NCBI RefSeq assembly: GCF_027105095.1
Contig: NZ_CP114278.1
Span: 1-64,000, forward strand
DNA: 64,000 nt
Direction of reading: 5' to 3'
Origin: Brevundimonas vesicularis
GTDB lineage: Bacteria > Pseudomonadota > Alphaproteobacteria > Caulobacterales > Caulobacteraceae
In this document: piece by piece, positions 50,384-58,800 of the stretch
How the letters are laid out: each line of letters begins with the position of its first letter
How positions within the stretch are numbered: the first letter of the stretch is position 1
Notes under the pieces: model-generated
What the model was told of the DNA's origin: nothing
What the model saw: the letters and a program-made list of their open reading frames with translations, nothing else
The model's database searches: none
Made by a program: the position numbers and the translations under genes

Positions 50384-51601
50384 CTACTCCGCCTTGGCGG
50401 CGGCGATCAGTTCGGGGCGGGCGATGGCGCGGGGCGCGCTTTCGACCGGCGTTAGATCCGGCAAGGCTTTGCCCTCGTGATCGACCTGCAGATCCTCGAA
50501 CCGGCGAGCCGAGACCATGACCTGGCTCTCCAGCGAGCCGACGAACTGATTGTACTTGCCGACAGCCGTGTCCAGCGCGCGTCCGACGGCGGAGGCATGA
50601 CCGCCCATGACCGACAGCCGCTTGTAGAGTTCGCGGCCCAGGGCGGCGACCTTATCGGCATTGGCCGCCTGTTCTTCCGCGCGCCAGCCATAGGCGACGG
50701 CCTTGCACAGGGCGAACAGGGTTGAGGGCGTGACGATGACGACGCGCGAGGCCATCGCCTGGGTCATCAGGTCCGGCTCATGGTCCAGAGCCGTGACCAG
50801 GAAGGCATCGCCGGGCACGAACAGGACGACGAAATCTGGGCTGGGTTTGAACTGGTCCTGATAGGCCTTGGACGACAGCTGGCGCACATGGGTCTTCAGG
50901 CTGGCGGCGGTGCGCAGACCGACGGAGCGGGCGCGCGCCTCCTCGTCGCCCTCCCCGTCGTCGAAGGCCAGCGGAACCTTGGCGTCGATCACGAACATGC
51001 CGCCGCCGGGCAGGCGGACGATGAAGTCGGGCCGGTTCTGGCGGCCCTCGTCGTCGGCGCTGGACGTCTGTTCGGTGAAGTCGAACCGCCCCGCCATGCC
51101 GGCGGCCTCCAGGACGTTACGGCACGTCTGCTCGCCCCAGCGGCCGCGACGGCCCGTATTGCCGCGCAAGGCCTCGGTCAGCCTGCGCGCCTCGTCGCGC
51201 GTGGCGGACGAGGCCGTCATCAGTTGGGCCAGTTGCTCGCGCAGGCCCCCGGTCTCTTCGGAGCGCGTCTTCTCCAACGCGGCGACATGCTCCTGGAACT
51301 TGGTCAGGGTGTCGGCGACAGGTTTCAGCTGGGCGGCCATCCGCTCGCGCGCCAGCTGGTCCTGAGCGCGGAAGGTCTCGGTCGCGCGACTGACCATCTG
51401 ATCCGCCACGACCTGGGCCGACTGCGCCGCCTGGGCCTTGAGCAGTTCGCCCATGGTCACACGGCTTTCCTCGACCAGATCGATGCGCGCCTCGGCCGCC
51501 GCCAGCGCGCCGCTCGTCTTCTGCCAGCCCATATAGGCCCACAGAAAACCGCCTGCGAACGCGGCGGCCAGGACAGCGAGGATCGGCACAAGCATGTTCA
51601 T
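50384..51601 (-). CDS. rmuC: DNA recombination protein RmuC
   Basis: 405 residues. An N-terminal membrane anchor (MLVPILAVLAAAFAGGFLWAYMGW) is followed by a long coiled coil (about 30-150) and the PD-(D/E)xK-like RmuC domain: RGRWGEQTCRNVLEAAGM, RPDFIVRLPGGGMFVIDAKVPL, LSSKAYQDQFKPSPDFVVLFVPGDAFL. RmuC limits inversions at short repeats and affects restriction or phage DNA. The active-site D...DAK is intact. Monocistronic, divergent from a small membrane protein gene. Confidence 0.95.
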   Translation of the reverse strand: MNMLVPILAVLAAAFAGGFLWAYMGWQKTSGALAAAEARIDLVEESRVTMGELLKAQAAQSAQVVADQMVSRATETFRAQDQLARERMAAQLKPVADTLTKFQEHVAALEKTRSEETGGLREQLAQLMTASSATRDEARRLTEALRGNTGRRGRWGEQTCRNVLEAAGMAGRFDFTEQTSSADDEGRQNRPDFIVRLPGGGMFVIDAKVPLAFDDGEGDEEARARSVGLRTAASLKTHVRQLSSKAYQDQFKPSPDFVVLFVPGDAFLVTALDHEPDLMTQAMASRVVIVTPSTLFALCKAVAYGWRAEEQAANADKVAALGRELYKRLSVMGGHASAVGRALDTAVGKYNQFVGSLESQVMVSARRFEDLQVDHEGKALPDLTPVESAPRAIARPELIAAAKAE

Positions 51602-51721
51602 GCTCCGTTCCTAACGGGAGTCGCCCTCAATGAGAAGCGGGGCCCTTCCGGCGCCGCTTGTCCGGAACGTCGCCGTTGCGATGACGTTGGTGTCTCAGCC
51701 ATTTGCACGAAGGACCCGCCC

Positions 51722-52084
51722 ATGACCCCGGAAAAGCCCCACCGACACGACACTGCCGCCGATGCGGTGCACGACGGCCGGCCGGTCGACGCCGAACTGG
51801 TGCGCAGCGGACGCAAGAACGCGCGCATCGCCGTCATCCTGGCGGTTTCGACCCTCGCCGCCGCGGTGCTGCTGTTGGGCCTGTGGTTCGTGACCAACGG
51901 CGCTTTCAACGCCAAGAACGCTGAGACGGGTCCTGAGGCCGCCGCCGCCGAGACCCAAGCGTTCGCGGGTGACAGCCAGACGCCGCCCGCCGCCGACGCG
52001 CCAACGGATTCGACGGGCCGCGCCGTCGCCACACCGACGGGCGAAGCGCCGAACGTCAACGCCCCGACCGTGCCTTCGAACTAA
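51722..52084 (+). CDS. Small single-pass membrane protein, function unknown
   Basis: 120 residues. A hydrophilic His/Asp-rich N-terminus (MTPEKPHRHDTAADAVHDG) and basic SGRKNAR precede one membrane helix (IAVILAVSTLAAAVLLLGLWFV, about 36-57). A disordered Ala/Thr/Pro tail follows. AAGGACCCGCCC precedes the start. It resembles the gene at 15035 in layout (short cytoplasmic head, one helix, low-complexity periplasmic tail). It is 5 bp from the convergent recR stop. Confidence 0.75.
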   Translation: MTPEKPHRHDTAADAVHDGRPVDAELVRSGRKNARIAVILAVSTLAAAVLLLGLWFVTNGAFNAKNAETGPEAAAAETQAFAGDSQTPPAADAPTDSTGRAVATPTGEAPNVNAPTVPSN

Positions 52085-52089
52085 CTCGG

Positions 52090-52692
52090 TCAGGCCGGGC
52101 GGCGGGCGCGAAGGGCCTGAACGATGGTGCCGTCGTCCAGCCAGTCCAATTCTCCGCCGACCGGCACCCCGCGCGCCAGCGAGGTGATCTCCACATCCGG
52201 CCCGGCGATCCGTTCGGCGACATAGTGGGCGGTCGTCTGGCCATCGACCGTGGCCGGCAGGGCCAGCACGACCTCGCGCACGCCCCCGCCCCTCACGCGC
52301 CCGACCAGTTCGGTGACCCGCAGATGCTCGGGTCCGACGCCGTCCAGAGCGGACAACAGTCCGCCAAGCACATGGTATTTTCCGCGAAAGGCGCCGGATC
52401 GCTCCATAGCCCACAGGGCGCCGGCCTCTTCGACCACGCAGATCAGGCCATTGTCGCGCGATGCGTCTGAACAGATGGCGCAGGGGTCGCGCGTATCCGG
52501 CGCGCCGCAAACCGAGCACGACACGACCTTCTCGGCCGTCTCGGCCAGCGACGCCGCCAGCGGCACCAGCAACTGCTCGCGGCGCTTCAACAGCGCCAGC
52601 GCCGCACGCCGCGCCGAGCGCGGACCCAGGCCCGGCAGTTTGGCGAGAAGGGAGATCAGCCGTTCGATCTCCGGCCCGGCGGAGGCGGCCAT
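52090..52692 (-). CDS. recR: Recombination protein RecR
   Basis: Clamp-forming mediator that with RecO/RecF loads RecA. 200 residues: helix-hairpin-helix [20 protein letters not shown], zinc finger [16 protein letters not shown] (four Cys intact), Toprim segment [34 protein letters not shown] and C-terminal Walker-B-like region. Its ATG overlaps the ebfC stop (TGATG), so the pair is coupled. dnaX, the usual partner in dnaX-ebfC-recR, is 4 kb away on the opposite strand. Confidence 0.97.
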   Translation of the reverse strand: MAASAGPEIERLISLLAKLPGLGPRSARRAALALLKRREQLLVPLAASLAETAEKVVSCSVCGAPDTRDPCAICSDASRDNGLICVVEEAGALWAMERSGAFRGKYHVLGGLLSALDGVGPEHLRVTELVGRVRGGGVREVVLALPATVDGQTTAHYVAERIAGPDVEITSLARGVPVGGELDWLDDGTIVQALRARRPA

Positions 52693-53021
52693 CAGAACAG
52701 TTTCGGCATTCCGGGAATGTTCATCCCGGCCATGGGGCCTGCGGCCTCGCGCATCAGGGCGTTGTTCTGCTCATCCAGCTTGCGCTTGGCGTCGGCATGG
52801 GCGGCGACGATCAGATCGGCCAGGATCTCGCCCTCGCCCGGGCTCAGCAGACTGTCGTCGATCTTGATGGCCGTAATCTCGCCAGGGCCCTTGAGGGACA
52901 CCGAGACGAGACCGCCGCCGGAAGAACCCTCGGCGGTCGTTTCAGCCATTTTAGCCTGGGCGTCTTGCAGCTTTTGCTGCATCGCCTGGGCCTGCTGCAT
53001 CAGTTGGGTCAGATCTTTCAT
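52692..53021 (-). CDS. ebfC: YbaB/EbfC family nucleoid-associated protein
   Basis: 109-residue DNA-binding dimer. [27 protein letters not shown], then [26 protein letters not shown] and a helical tail ending [11 protein letters not shown], all typical. The start at 53021 is chosen from family alignment with AAGG just upstream; a longer frame to 53141 is not conserved in type. Translationally coupled to recR. Confidence 0.95.
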   Translation of the reverse strand: MKDLTQLMQQAQAMQQKLQDAQAKMAETTAEGSSGGGLVSVSLKGPGEITAIKIDDSLLSPGEGEILADLIVAAHADAKRKLDEQNNALMREAAGPMAGMNIPGMPKLF

Positions 53022-53177
53022 GCCTTCTAGATAGGGCGAACAAAGCCCGGGCGACAGAGGGCTTGTGCTCGGTGCGCAAGATCGAAACCGAGCATTTCGG
53101 GATTGGCGCTTGCGGCCGTTGCGAAACGTCCTAATTAGCACCTGTCTTCGTTGCTATTTAAGTCAGGAACGCACCCC

Positions 53178-53792
53178 ATGGCCTATGATGCTACTCATCA
53201 ACGCGACGGGCCGCTGTCGGACGCCGCCCTGTCGCAACTGTTTACCGAAGCGCGCACGCGCAACGGCTGGACCGACCGCCCCGTCGCGCCGGAACTGCTG
53301 CACAGGCTGTATGACCTGACCAAGTTCGGGCCCACGGCGGTCAACGGGTCGCCCGCCCGCTTCGTTTTCATTACCTCTCCCGAGGCCAAGGCCCGCCTGA
53401 TCCCGCTGATGAGCGAAGGCAATCGCGACAAGACACAGCAGGCCCCGGTGACGGTGATCGTCGGTCAGGACATGGACTTCCACGACCATCTCGACGCCCT
53501 GTTCCCCCACGCGCCGGGCGCCAAGGCCTGGTTCGCTGACGAGGCCGGACGGCGCGAGACCGCCTTCCGCAACGCCTCGCTGCAGGGCGGCTATCTGACC
53601 ATCGCCGCGCGCGCCCTGGGCCTGGATGTCGGGCCTATGTCCGGCTTCGACGCCGCCGGCGTGAAGGCCGAGTTCTTCCCCGACAGCCATGTCGAGCCGA
53701 ACTATATCCTCAACCTCGGCTATGGCTCGGACGAGAACCTGTTTCCACGCTCGCCGCGCCTGTCGTTCGACGAGGCGGCGCAGATCCTCTGA
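53178..53792 (+). CDS. Nitroreductase family protein, RutE/malonic semialdehyde reductase-like
   Basis: FMN-dependent oxidoreductase of 204 residues. [48 protein letters not shown] and the C-terminal [25 protein letters not shown]...[18 protein letters not shown] match the RutE/HadB branch, which reduces 3-oxo acids such as malonic semialdehyde in pyrimidine catabolism. No other rut genes are adjacent, so the physiological substrate is open. The ATG at 53178 is favoured. A terminator follows 25 bp after the stop. Confidence 0.9.
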   Translation: MAYDATHQRDGPLSDAALSQLFTEARTRNGWTDRPVAPELLHRLYDLTKFGPTAVNGSPARFVFITSPEAKARLIPLMSEGNRDKTQQAPVTVIVGQDMDFHDHLDALFPHAPGAKAWFADEAGRRETAFRNASLQGGYLTIAARALGLDVGPMSGFDAAGVKAEFFPDSHVEPNYILNLGYGSDENLFPRSPRLSFDEAAQIL

Positions 53793-53817
53793 GCCGAGCG
53801 CTCAGCCCGAAACGAAG

Positions 53818-53844
53818 AAGGGCGGCCCGTCGGGCCGCCCTTTT
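53818..53844. terminator. Bidirectional terminator, nitroreductase/cytochrome c
   Basis: AAGGGCGGCCC, 3-nt loop, GGGCCGCCCTT followed by TT on the plus strand; an 11-bp stem. It lies between the convergent nitroreductase and cytochrome c genes and could serve both. Confidence 0.8.
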
Positions 53845-53864
53845 GTCGTTCGTCGCCGCGGCGA

Positions 53865-54599
53865 TCAGTGGTTCGGCGGCGCAGACGCCGTCGCGGCGGG
53901 CGGGGCCGCTGGGGTCGCCTGAGACGCGGCGGGGGCGCCCGCGGCCGGGGTGGTGCCGGTCGCCTCGGTCGCCGCAGCGCCTTCGGTCACCGGGGCCTCG
54001 CCCGTGGCAGGCGCGCCGGCGGCCGGCGCGGCCGCGCCAGGCTGACGGGTGGGATCCGGCGCCGGGATGGCGAAGCCGCCGGAGCCCTGCGTGCGCAGCC
54101 AGGCGATCAGATTGATGCGCGTCTGGGTGTCGCGGATGCCGGCGAAGGACATCTTGGTGCCGGGCACATATTTGGCCGGGGCGGTGATGAAGCTGTTGAT
54201 CTGGTCATAGCCCCAGGTCGGCGCCTCGGCCTTGTGCTTGGCCATAGCATCGGAATAGGCGAAGCCCGGACGGTGCATGACCGGCCCGCCGACCACGCCC
54301 CACAGGTTCGGACCGATCTTGTCGGCGCCGCCCTGGTGCGCGTCATGGCAGGCCTGGCAACGTGCGAAGGCGGCCTCGCCGGCGGCCAGATCGGCGGTCG
54401 GCAGGACCGTGCCCCAGTCGGGCGCCAGTTCGGCGGCTTCACCGCCGGCGGCCTCTTCCGGCGCATCGACGAAATAGCCCATCTTTTCGGGGGCTTCCGA
54501 ATGATAGACGAGGCCCGAGGCCTGCTGGACGACCAGGATGACGAACGCCGTCCCCAGAGCCGCGCCGAAAATCTTGTTCCACTTAAGATCGCCGCTCAT
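53865..54599 (-). CDS. Membrane-anchored c-type cytochrome (CycM-like)
   Basis: 244 residues. An uncleaved N-terminal signal-anchor (KIFGAALGTAFVILVVQQASGLVYH) places a class I cytochrome c domain in the periplasm: haem motif CQACH with His ligand, then KIGPNLWGVVGGPVMHRPGFAYSDAM, and Met ligand in GTKMSFAGIRDTQTRINLIAWLRT. This matches CycM-type cytochrome c552 that links the bc1 complex to an aa3 oxidase. The last 70 residues are an Ala/Pro/Thr-rich tail, unusual for the family. The start MSGDLKWNK is at 54599. Confidence 0.93.
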   Translation of the reverse strand: MSGDLKWNKIFGAALGTAFVILVVQQASGLVYHSEAPEKMGYFVDAPEEAAGGEAAELAPDWGTVLPTADLAAGEAAFARCQACHDAHQGGADKIGPNLWGVVGGPVMHRPGFAYSDAMAKHKAEAPTWGYDQINSFITAPAKYVPGTKMSFAGIRDTQTRINLIAWLRTQGSGGFAIPAPDPTRQPGAAAPAAGAPATGEAPVTEGAAATEATGTTPAAGAPAASQATPAAPPAATASAPPNH

Positions 54600-54741
54600 A
54601 CGCCTGGTCGTTTCCCTCTGCCGGCCGGGCCCCTCGAAAACACGCCCCGGACATAATCTTGCTTTGGCGTCTCTGGCACGGTAGCGCCGCCTTCGCAACC
54701 GGCCCAACGCGTGACGGGCCAGACAGGCGTCAGGGAAGTCG

Positions 54742-55464
54742 ATGAATCCGTTGATAATGATACCGGCTCGCATGGCCGCCACCCGCCTGCCGAACAAGCC
54801 GCTGGCCCTGATCGGCGACACGCCGATGATCGTGCGCGCCTATCGCCAGGCCGAGGCCTCGGGCCTGCCGGTCGTGGTCGCCGCCGGCGATCCCGAGATT
54901 GTCGAGGCGGTGGAAGCCGCAGGCGGCCGCGCCGTCCTGACCGACCCGGCCCTGCCCTCGGGCTCGGACCGCATTCGCGCCGCCGTGGACGCCATCGACC
55001 CCGAGGGCGATTTCGACGCGGTCATCAACGTCCAGGGCGACATGCCCTTCGCCAGCCCCGGTCTGGCCGTCGCCTGCGCCGCCATTCTGCACGGCGAGCC
55101 GACCTGCGACATCGCCACCCTGGTCGCTGCCGAGGCCGAGGCGTCGGACCGGACCAATCCCGATGTGGTCAAGGCGGTGCTGGCCCTGGGCGAAGGCGAA
55201 CGCCAGGCCCGCGCCCTCTATTTCACCCGCTCGACCCTGTATGGCGACGCCCCTGTCTGGCGTCATATCGGCGTCTATGGCTATCGCCGCGAGGCGCTGA
55301 ACCGCTTCTGCGCCGCGCCGCCGTCGCCGCTGGAAAAACGCGAGAAGCTGGAACAGCTGCGCGCCCTGGAAATGGGCATGCAGATCTGGGCCGCCGTCAT
55401 CGACGAAGCCCCCCTGTCCGTCGACAATCCCGCCGACCTGGAGGCGGCGCGGGCGCTGGCCTAG
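54742..55464 (+). CDS. kdsB: 3-deoxy-manno-octulosonate cytidylyltransferase
   Basis: Activates Kdo as CMP-Kdo for lipid A-core synthesis; implies a Kdo-containing LPS. 240 residues with MIPARMAATRLPNKPLALIG, SGSDRIRAAV, VINVQGDMPF and HIGVYGYRREALNRF. GGAAG 5 nt upstream supports the start. Divergent from the cytochrome gene and convergent with nudC, whose stop overlaps by 4 bp. Confidence 0.96.
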   Translation: MNPLIMIPARMAATRLPNKPLALIGDTPMIVRAYRQAEASGLPVVVAAGDPEIVEAVEAAGGRAVLTDPALPSGSDRIRAAVDAIDPEGDFDAVINVQGDMPFASPGLAVACAAILHGEPTCDIATLVAAEAEASDRTNPDVVKAVLALGEGERQARALYFTRSTLYGDAPVWRHIGVYGYRREALNRFCAAPPSPLEKREKLEQLRALEMGMQIWAAVIDEAPLSVDNPADLEAARALA

Positions 55465-56381
55465 ACCTCGTCGACCCAGGCCTGGATCAGGCTGTGGGCG
55501 ATGGCGAAGGGCGGCGGGGCCTGAATGCTCGGGTGCTCGCCCGCCAGCACGGCGCGCGCCTCGGCCCGCGTCAGCCAGGCGACGGCTTCCAGCTCGGTCT
55601 GGTCCGGTTGCGCCTGATCGTCCGACACCTCCGCGATCAGGCCGATCATCAGTTGCGACGGAAAGGGCCAGGGCTGGCTGGAGTGATAGGCCGTGGCGAT
55701 CACGGTCAGGCCGGCCTCTTCCTTCACCTCGCGGGCGCAGGCCTCCTCGATGGATTCGCCCGGTTCCAGGAACCCGGCCAGGGCCGACATTCGTCCGGCA
55801 GGCCAGGCCGCCTGACGGCCCAGCAGGCAGATGGGCTCCGCCCCGCCCTTATAGACCGGCAGCATGATGGTGACCGGATCGACGCGCGGGAAATGCTCGG
55901 TCCCGCAGGCCGGGCATATCCGCTTCCAGCCGCCCGACGCCGTCTCGCTCAGCGTGCCGCAGTTGGCGCAGAAACCGTGCTTGCGGCGCCAGTCGAACAG
56001 GCTCTTGGCCCCGCCCGCGATCGCCGCATCCGCCGCCGGCAGGATCGCCGCCGCCGCACGCATCTCTTGAAAGGCGCCCAGCCCGGCCAGCGGTCCGTTG
56101 GTCGGATCGATGGAGCCTTCGAACTCGATGGCGAAGACGGGTTCGTCGTTCCACAGGCCCAAGAACGCCTCGCGATCCCGCACCAGGCTGCGCGCATGGC
56201 GCATCTGCAGCCACGCCAGCCTCGGCCCTTCGCCCGTCTCCTCGATCAGCGGTCGCCCTTCCCAGAGCACCAGGGCCTGGGCGTAGGGCTTAGCGGCCTG
56301 CTCGGCCAGCCAGTCGGGATCATTCCTCAGGTCGCCGGCCCGATCGAGCGGATTGCCGGCGAAGGTGTTCTGATGGGCCAT
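55461..56381 (-). CDS. nudC: NAD(H) diphosphatase NudC
   Basis: Nudix hydrolase that cleaves NAD(H) and removes NAD caps from RNA. 306 residues: N-terminal domain, zinc ribbon CANCG...CPACG (both pairs intact), then the Nudix box GFLEPGESIEEACAREVKEEAGL followed by SQPWPFPSQLMIGLIAEV, the NudC-specific SQPWPFPxS motif. The start at 56381 (MAHQNTFAGNPLDR) is chosen; an upstream in-frame stretch reads antisense through the SRP RNA region and is rejected. Confidence 0.95.
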   Translation of the reverse strand: MAHQNTFAGNPLDRAGDLRNDPDWLAEQAAKPYAQALVLWEGRPLIEETGEGPRLAWLQMRHARSLVRDREAFLGLWNDEPVFAIEFEGSIDPTNGPLAGLGAFQEMRAAAAILPAADAAIAGGAKSLFDWRRKHGFCANCGTLSETASGGWKRICPACGTEHFPRVDPVTIMLPVYKGGAEPICLLGRQAAWPAGRMSALAGFLEPGESIEEACAREVKEEAGLTVIATAYHSSQPWPFPSQLMIGLIAEVSDDQAQPDQTELEAVAWLTRAEARAVLAGEHPSIQAPPPFAIAHSLIQAWVDEV

Positions 56382-56396
56382 GCGGGTTTGTAGCTC

Positions 56397-56424
56397 TTGA
56401 TTCCGGCCTTCGCACCCGTCATAT
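56397..56424 (+). promoter_or_regulatory. Probable promoter of the SRP RNA gene
   Basis: TTGATT (56397-56402), 16-bp spacer, TCATAT (56419-56424); predicted +1 at about 56431, exactly where the SRP RNA stem begins. It overlaps the 5' end of the divergent nudC gene region. Confidence 0.5.
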
Positions 56425-56430
56425 CTCCGC

Positions 56431-56520
56431 TTGGAGATCGCGGGCGAAGGCTTCGCCAATCTGGTCAGGGCCGGAAGGCAGCAGCCACAACGAATTCCCC
56501 TTCGGGTCGCGGTCTCTACT
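56431..56520 (+). ncRNA. ffs: Signal recognition particle RNA (4.5S, small bacterial type)
   Basis: RNA scaffold for Ffh, targets membrane proteins co-translationally. Contains the universal domain IV core GGTCAGGGCCGGAAGGCAGC with GGAA tetraloop (56463-56482). Flanking strands pair as a long rod: GAGATCGCG (56434-56442) with CGCGGTCTC (56508-56516, one G-U), CGAAGG with CCTTCG, TTCG with CGAA. A T6 run follows (56526-56531). It lies upstream of dnaX, the usual alphaproteobacterial position. Ends are estimated from the fold. Confidence 0.92.
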
Positions 56521-56591
56521 TCCTCTTTTTTGTGCGCTAACGCTCGCGACGCGGTCGCTCGCTGCTACAGCGCGTTGGTGCGTCACGTCTC

Positions 56592-56634
56592 CTCCCCACC
56601 TGTGGGGAGGGGGACCGCGAAGCGGTGGAGGGGC
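56592..56634. repeat. Palindromic intergenic repeat between ffs and dnaX
   Basis: CTCCCCAC-CT-GTGGGGAG (56592-56609) followed by GGGG, ACCGC-GAA-GCGGT (56613-56625) and GGAGGGG (56627-56633). This double palindrome resembles the dispersed 'CTCCCCACCTGTGGGGAG' repeats common between genes in Caulobacterales and other alphaproteobacteria. A weaker relative, CTCCC...GGGAG, lies at 56705-56723. The 56521-56779 stretch has no coding frame before dnaX. Confidence 0.7.
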
Positions 56635-56779
56635 TCTTGCAATCCCACAGACGCCGGAGTGCGGTAAAACCCCCTGCGTCACGACGCGAAGACGCGCCGC
56701 GCCACTCCCCGCAAAGCAGGGAGGCGACTCGTTGAGAATCGCTTCTTCCCGCCCCTCAGCCGCTGTAAGACTTCCTCCC

Positions 56780-58621
56780 ATGACGGACAGCGACACGAAT
56801 CTCGACGGCCCGCCTTGGGAAGAGGACGACGTCGCCCCGCGCGACGAGAATACCAATGACATGTTCGGCGCGCCTGCCGCGGCGCCCGAGCCGGTCGTTG
56901 CGCCCGCTGCCGCCCCCCTCGCCAAGCCTGCGCCTGCCGAAGTCGAAGCCCACGTCGATGACGGCGCCGCCTATCAGGTGCTGGCGCGCAAATACCGGCC
57001 GCGCACCTTTGAGGATCTGATCGGGCAGGAGGCGATGGTGCGCACCCTGACCAACGCCTTCGCCACGGGCCGGATCGCCCACGCCTTCATGCTGACGGGC
57101 GTGCGCGGCGTCGGCAAGACGACCACCGCCCGCCTTCTGGCCCGCGCCCTGAACAACGAAACCGACAGCATCGATAAGCCGTCGCTGACCCTGACCGCCC
57201 ACGGCTGGCACGACGCCGCCATCATGGCCGGCCAGCACATGGACGTGATGGAGATGGACGCGGCGTCGCACACCGGCGTCAATGACATCCGCGACATCCT
57301 GGAAAGCGTCCGCTATGCGCCCGTCGAGGCGCGCTATAAGGTCTATGTGCTGGACGAGGTCCACATGCTGTCGACGCAGGCGTTCAACGCCCTGCTGAAG
57401 ACGCTGGAAGAGCCGCCGCCCCACGCCAAATTCATCTTCGCTACCACCGAGATCCGCAAGGTGCCGGTGACGATTCTGAGCCGCTGTCAGCGCTTCGACC
57501 TGCGTCGGGTCGAGCCGGAGATCCTGGTCGAGCACCTGGGCCGGATCGCCGACCGCGAGGGCATGAAGATCGAGAACGACGCCCTGGCCCTGATCTCGCG
57601 CGCAGCCGAGGGGTCGGTGCGCGACGGCCTGTCGCTGCTGGACCAGGCCCTGGTCCAGGCGGAGCGCGGCGAGATGGTCAAGACCGAGACGGTGCGCGAC
57701 ATGCTGGGTCTCGCCGACCGGACCCAGACCATCGCCCTGTTCGAGAGCGTCATGGCCGGCCGCACGCCCGAGGCGCTGGAGAGTTTCCGCACCCTCTACG
57801 GCTTCGGCGCCGATCCGGTGCAGGTGACCAACGACCTGCTGGAGCACTGCCACGCCGCCTCGGTCGCTAAGATGCTGGGTCCGAACGCGACGCGGTTGCC
57901 CAACGATCAGGCGCAGAAGCTGGCGGCCCTGGGCGCGGCCATTCCGGCGGCGACCCTGTCGCGCACCTGGCAGATGCTGCTGAAGGCGCTGGACGAGGTG
58001 CGGCGCGCACCCAATCCGGCCGATGCGGTCGAAATGGCCATCGTGCGTCTGGCCTACGCCGCCGACCTGCCGGGACCGGAGGAGGCGCTGAAGCGGCTGC
58101 AATCCGGCGAACCGATAGGCGGCGGATCGGCCCCGCGTGGCGGCGGCGGAGGCGGAGGCGGCACCTCGGCGCAGTTGGCGGCGCGTCCCGTCATGGCCCC
58201 CGCCCTGCCCGATCCGCAGACCTTCGAACAGGTCGTCGCCCTGATCGGCGAGAAGCGCGAGGTCGGGCTTCAGATGGATGTGGAGCGGTATGTGAAGCCG
58301 GTCTCGTTCAAGCCCGGCGCCATCGTCTATGAAAGCGTCCAGGGCGCGCCGATCGAACTGGCCCGCAAGCTGTCGGCCCGCCTGCGCGAATGGACCGGCC
58401 GCACCTGGCTGATCGCCGCCAACGGCCAGGGCGGGGCCGAGACGGTCATCGAGATCCAGAAAAAGGCCCGCGCCGCCGAACGCGCCGAGGTCGAGGCCAA
58501 TCCCTTCGTCCAGGCGGTGCTTCAGGCCTTCCCCGGCGCCAAGCTGGGCGAGATCAAGACCATCGCCCCGACCGTGGTCACCCCTGAAATCCCCGACGTG
58601 GTCGAGGACGACGAGGACTAG
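56780..58621 (+). CDS. dnaX: DNA polymerase III subunit gamma/tau
   Basis: Clamp-loader ATPase. 613 residues from ATG 56780. After an acidic, Pro/Ala-rich N-terminal extension of about 65 residues come YQVLARKYRPRTFEDLIGQEAMVRTL, Walker A GVRGVGKTTTARLLARAL, YKVYVLDEVHMLSTQAFNALLKTLEEPP and sensor 1 FATTEIRKVPVTILSRCQRFDLRR. The zinc-finger cysteines expected after Walker A are all absent. A run of eight or more Gly codons (about residues 453-462) joins the AAA+ part to the tau domain. No A-rich slippery site was seen, so only full-length tau is predicted. Confidence 0.96.
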   Translation: MTDSDTNLDGPPWEEDDVAPRDENTNDMFGAPAAAPEPVVAPAAAPLAKPAPAEVEAHVDDGAAYQVLARKYRPRTFEDLIGQEAMVRTLTNAFATGRIAHAFMLTGVRGVGKTTTARLLARALNNETDSIDKPSLTLTAHGWHDAAIMAGQHMDVMEMDAASHTGVNDIRDILESVRYAPVEARYKVYVLDEVHMLSTQAFNALLKTLEEPPPHAKFIFATTEIRKVPVTILSRCQRFDLRRVEPEILVEHLGRIADREGMKIENDALALISRAAEGSVRDGLSLLDQALVQAERGEMVKTETVRDMLGLADRTQTIALFESVMAGRTPEALESFRTLYGFGADPVQVTNDLLEHCHAASVAKMLGPNATRLPNDQAQKLAALGAAIPAATLSRTWQMLLKALDEVRRAPNPADAVEMAIVRLAYAADLPGPEEALKRLQSGEPIGGGSAPRGGGGGGGGTSAQLAARPVMAPALPDPQTFEQVVALIGEKREVGLQMDVERYVKPVSFKPGAIVYESVQGAPIELARKLSARLREWTGRTWLIAANGQGGAETVIEIQKKARAAERAEVEANPFVQAVLQAFPGAKLGEIKTIAPTVVTPEIPDVVEDDED

Positions 58622-58639
58622 ATGGGTCAGCGCCCGTCA

Positions 58640-58758
58640 TTCCGGGGCTGAGCGCAGCGAAGAACCCGGAACCCAGGGCCGCAGTCGCTGTGGTCAAAGT
58701 ATTCGACGCCGGTTGCGCGCCCCCTGGGTTCCGGGTTCGTCCTTTGGACGCCCCGGAA
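58640..58758. repeat. Long inverted-repeat element between dnaX and regA
   Basis: Inner arms GAACCCGGAACCCAGGG (58662-58678) and CCCTGGGTTCCGGGTTC (58722-58738) match perfectly over 17 bp; outer arms TTCCGGGGC (58640-58648) and GCCCCGGAA (58750-58758) match over 9 bp. The 119-bp element lies between convergent genes. It has the look of a dispersed palindromic repeat and could terminate both transcripts. Confidence 0.75.
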
Positions 58759-58800
58759 GGACGCGTTGGGTGGTAGCTAAACAGTATGGCGCCCCGCGCC

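Noticed and set aside
56780..58621. Programmed frameshift in dnaX giving gamma
   Set aside because: No A-rich slippery heptamer was found; the Gly-rich run is GGC/GGA codons and not a known slippery site.
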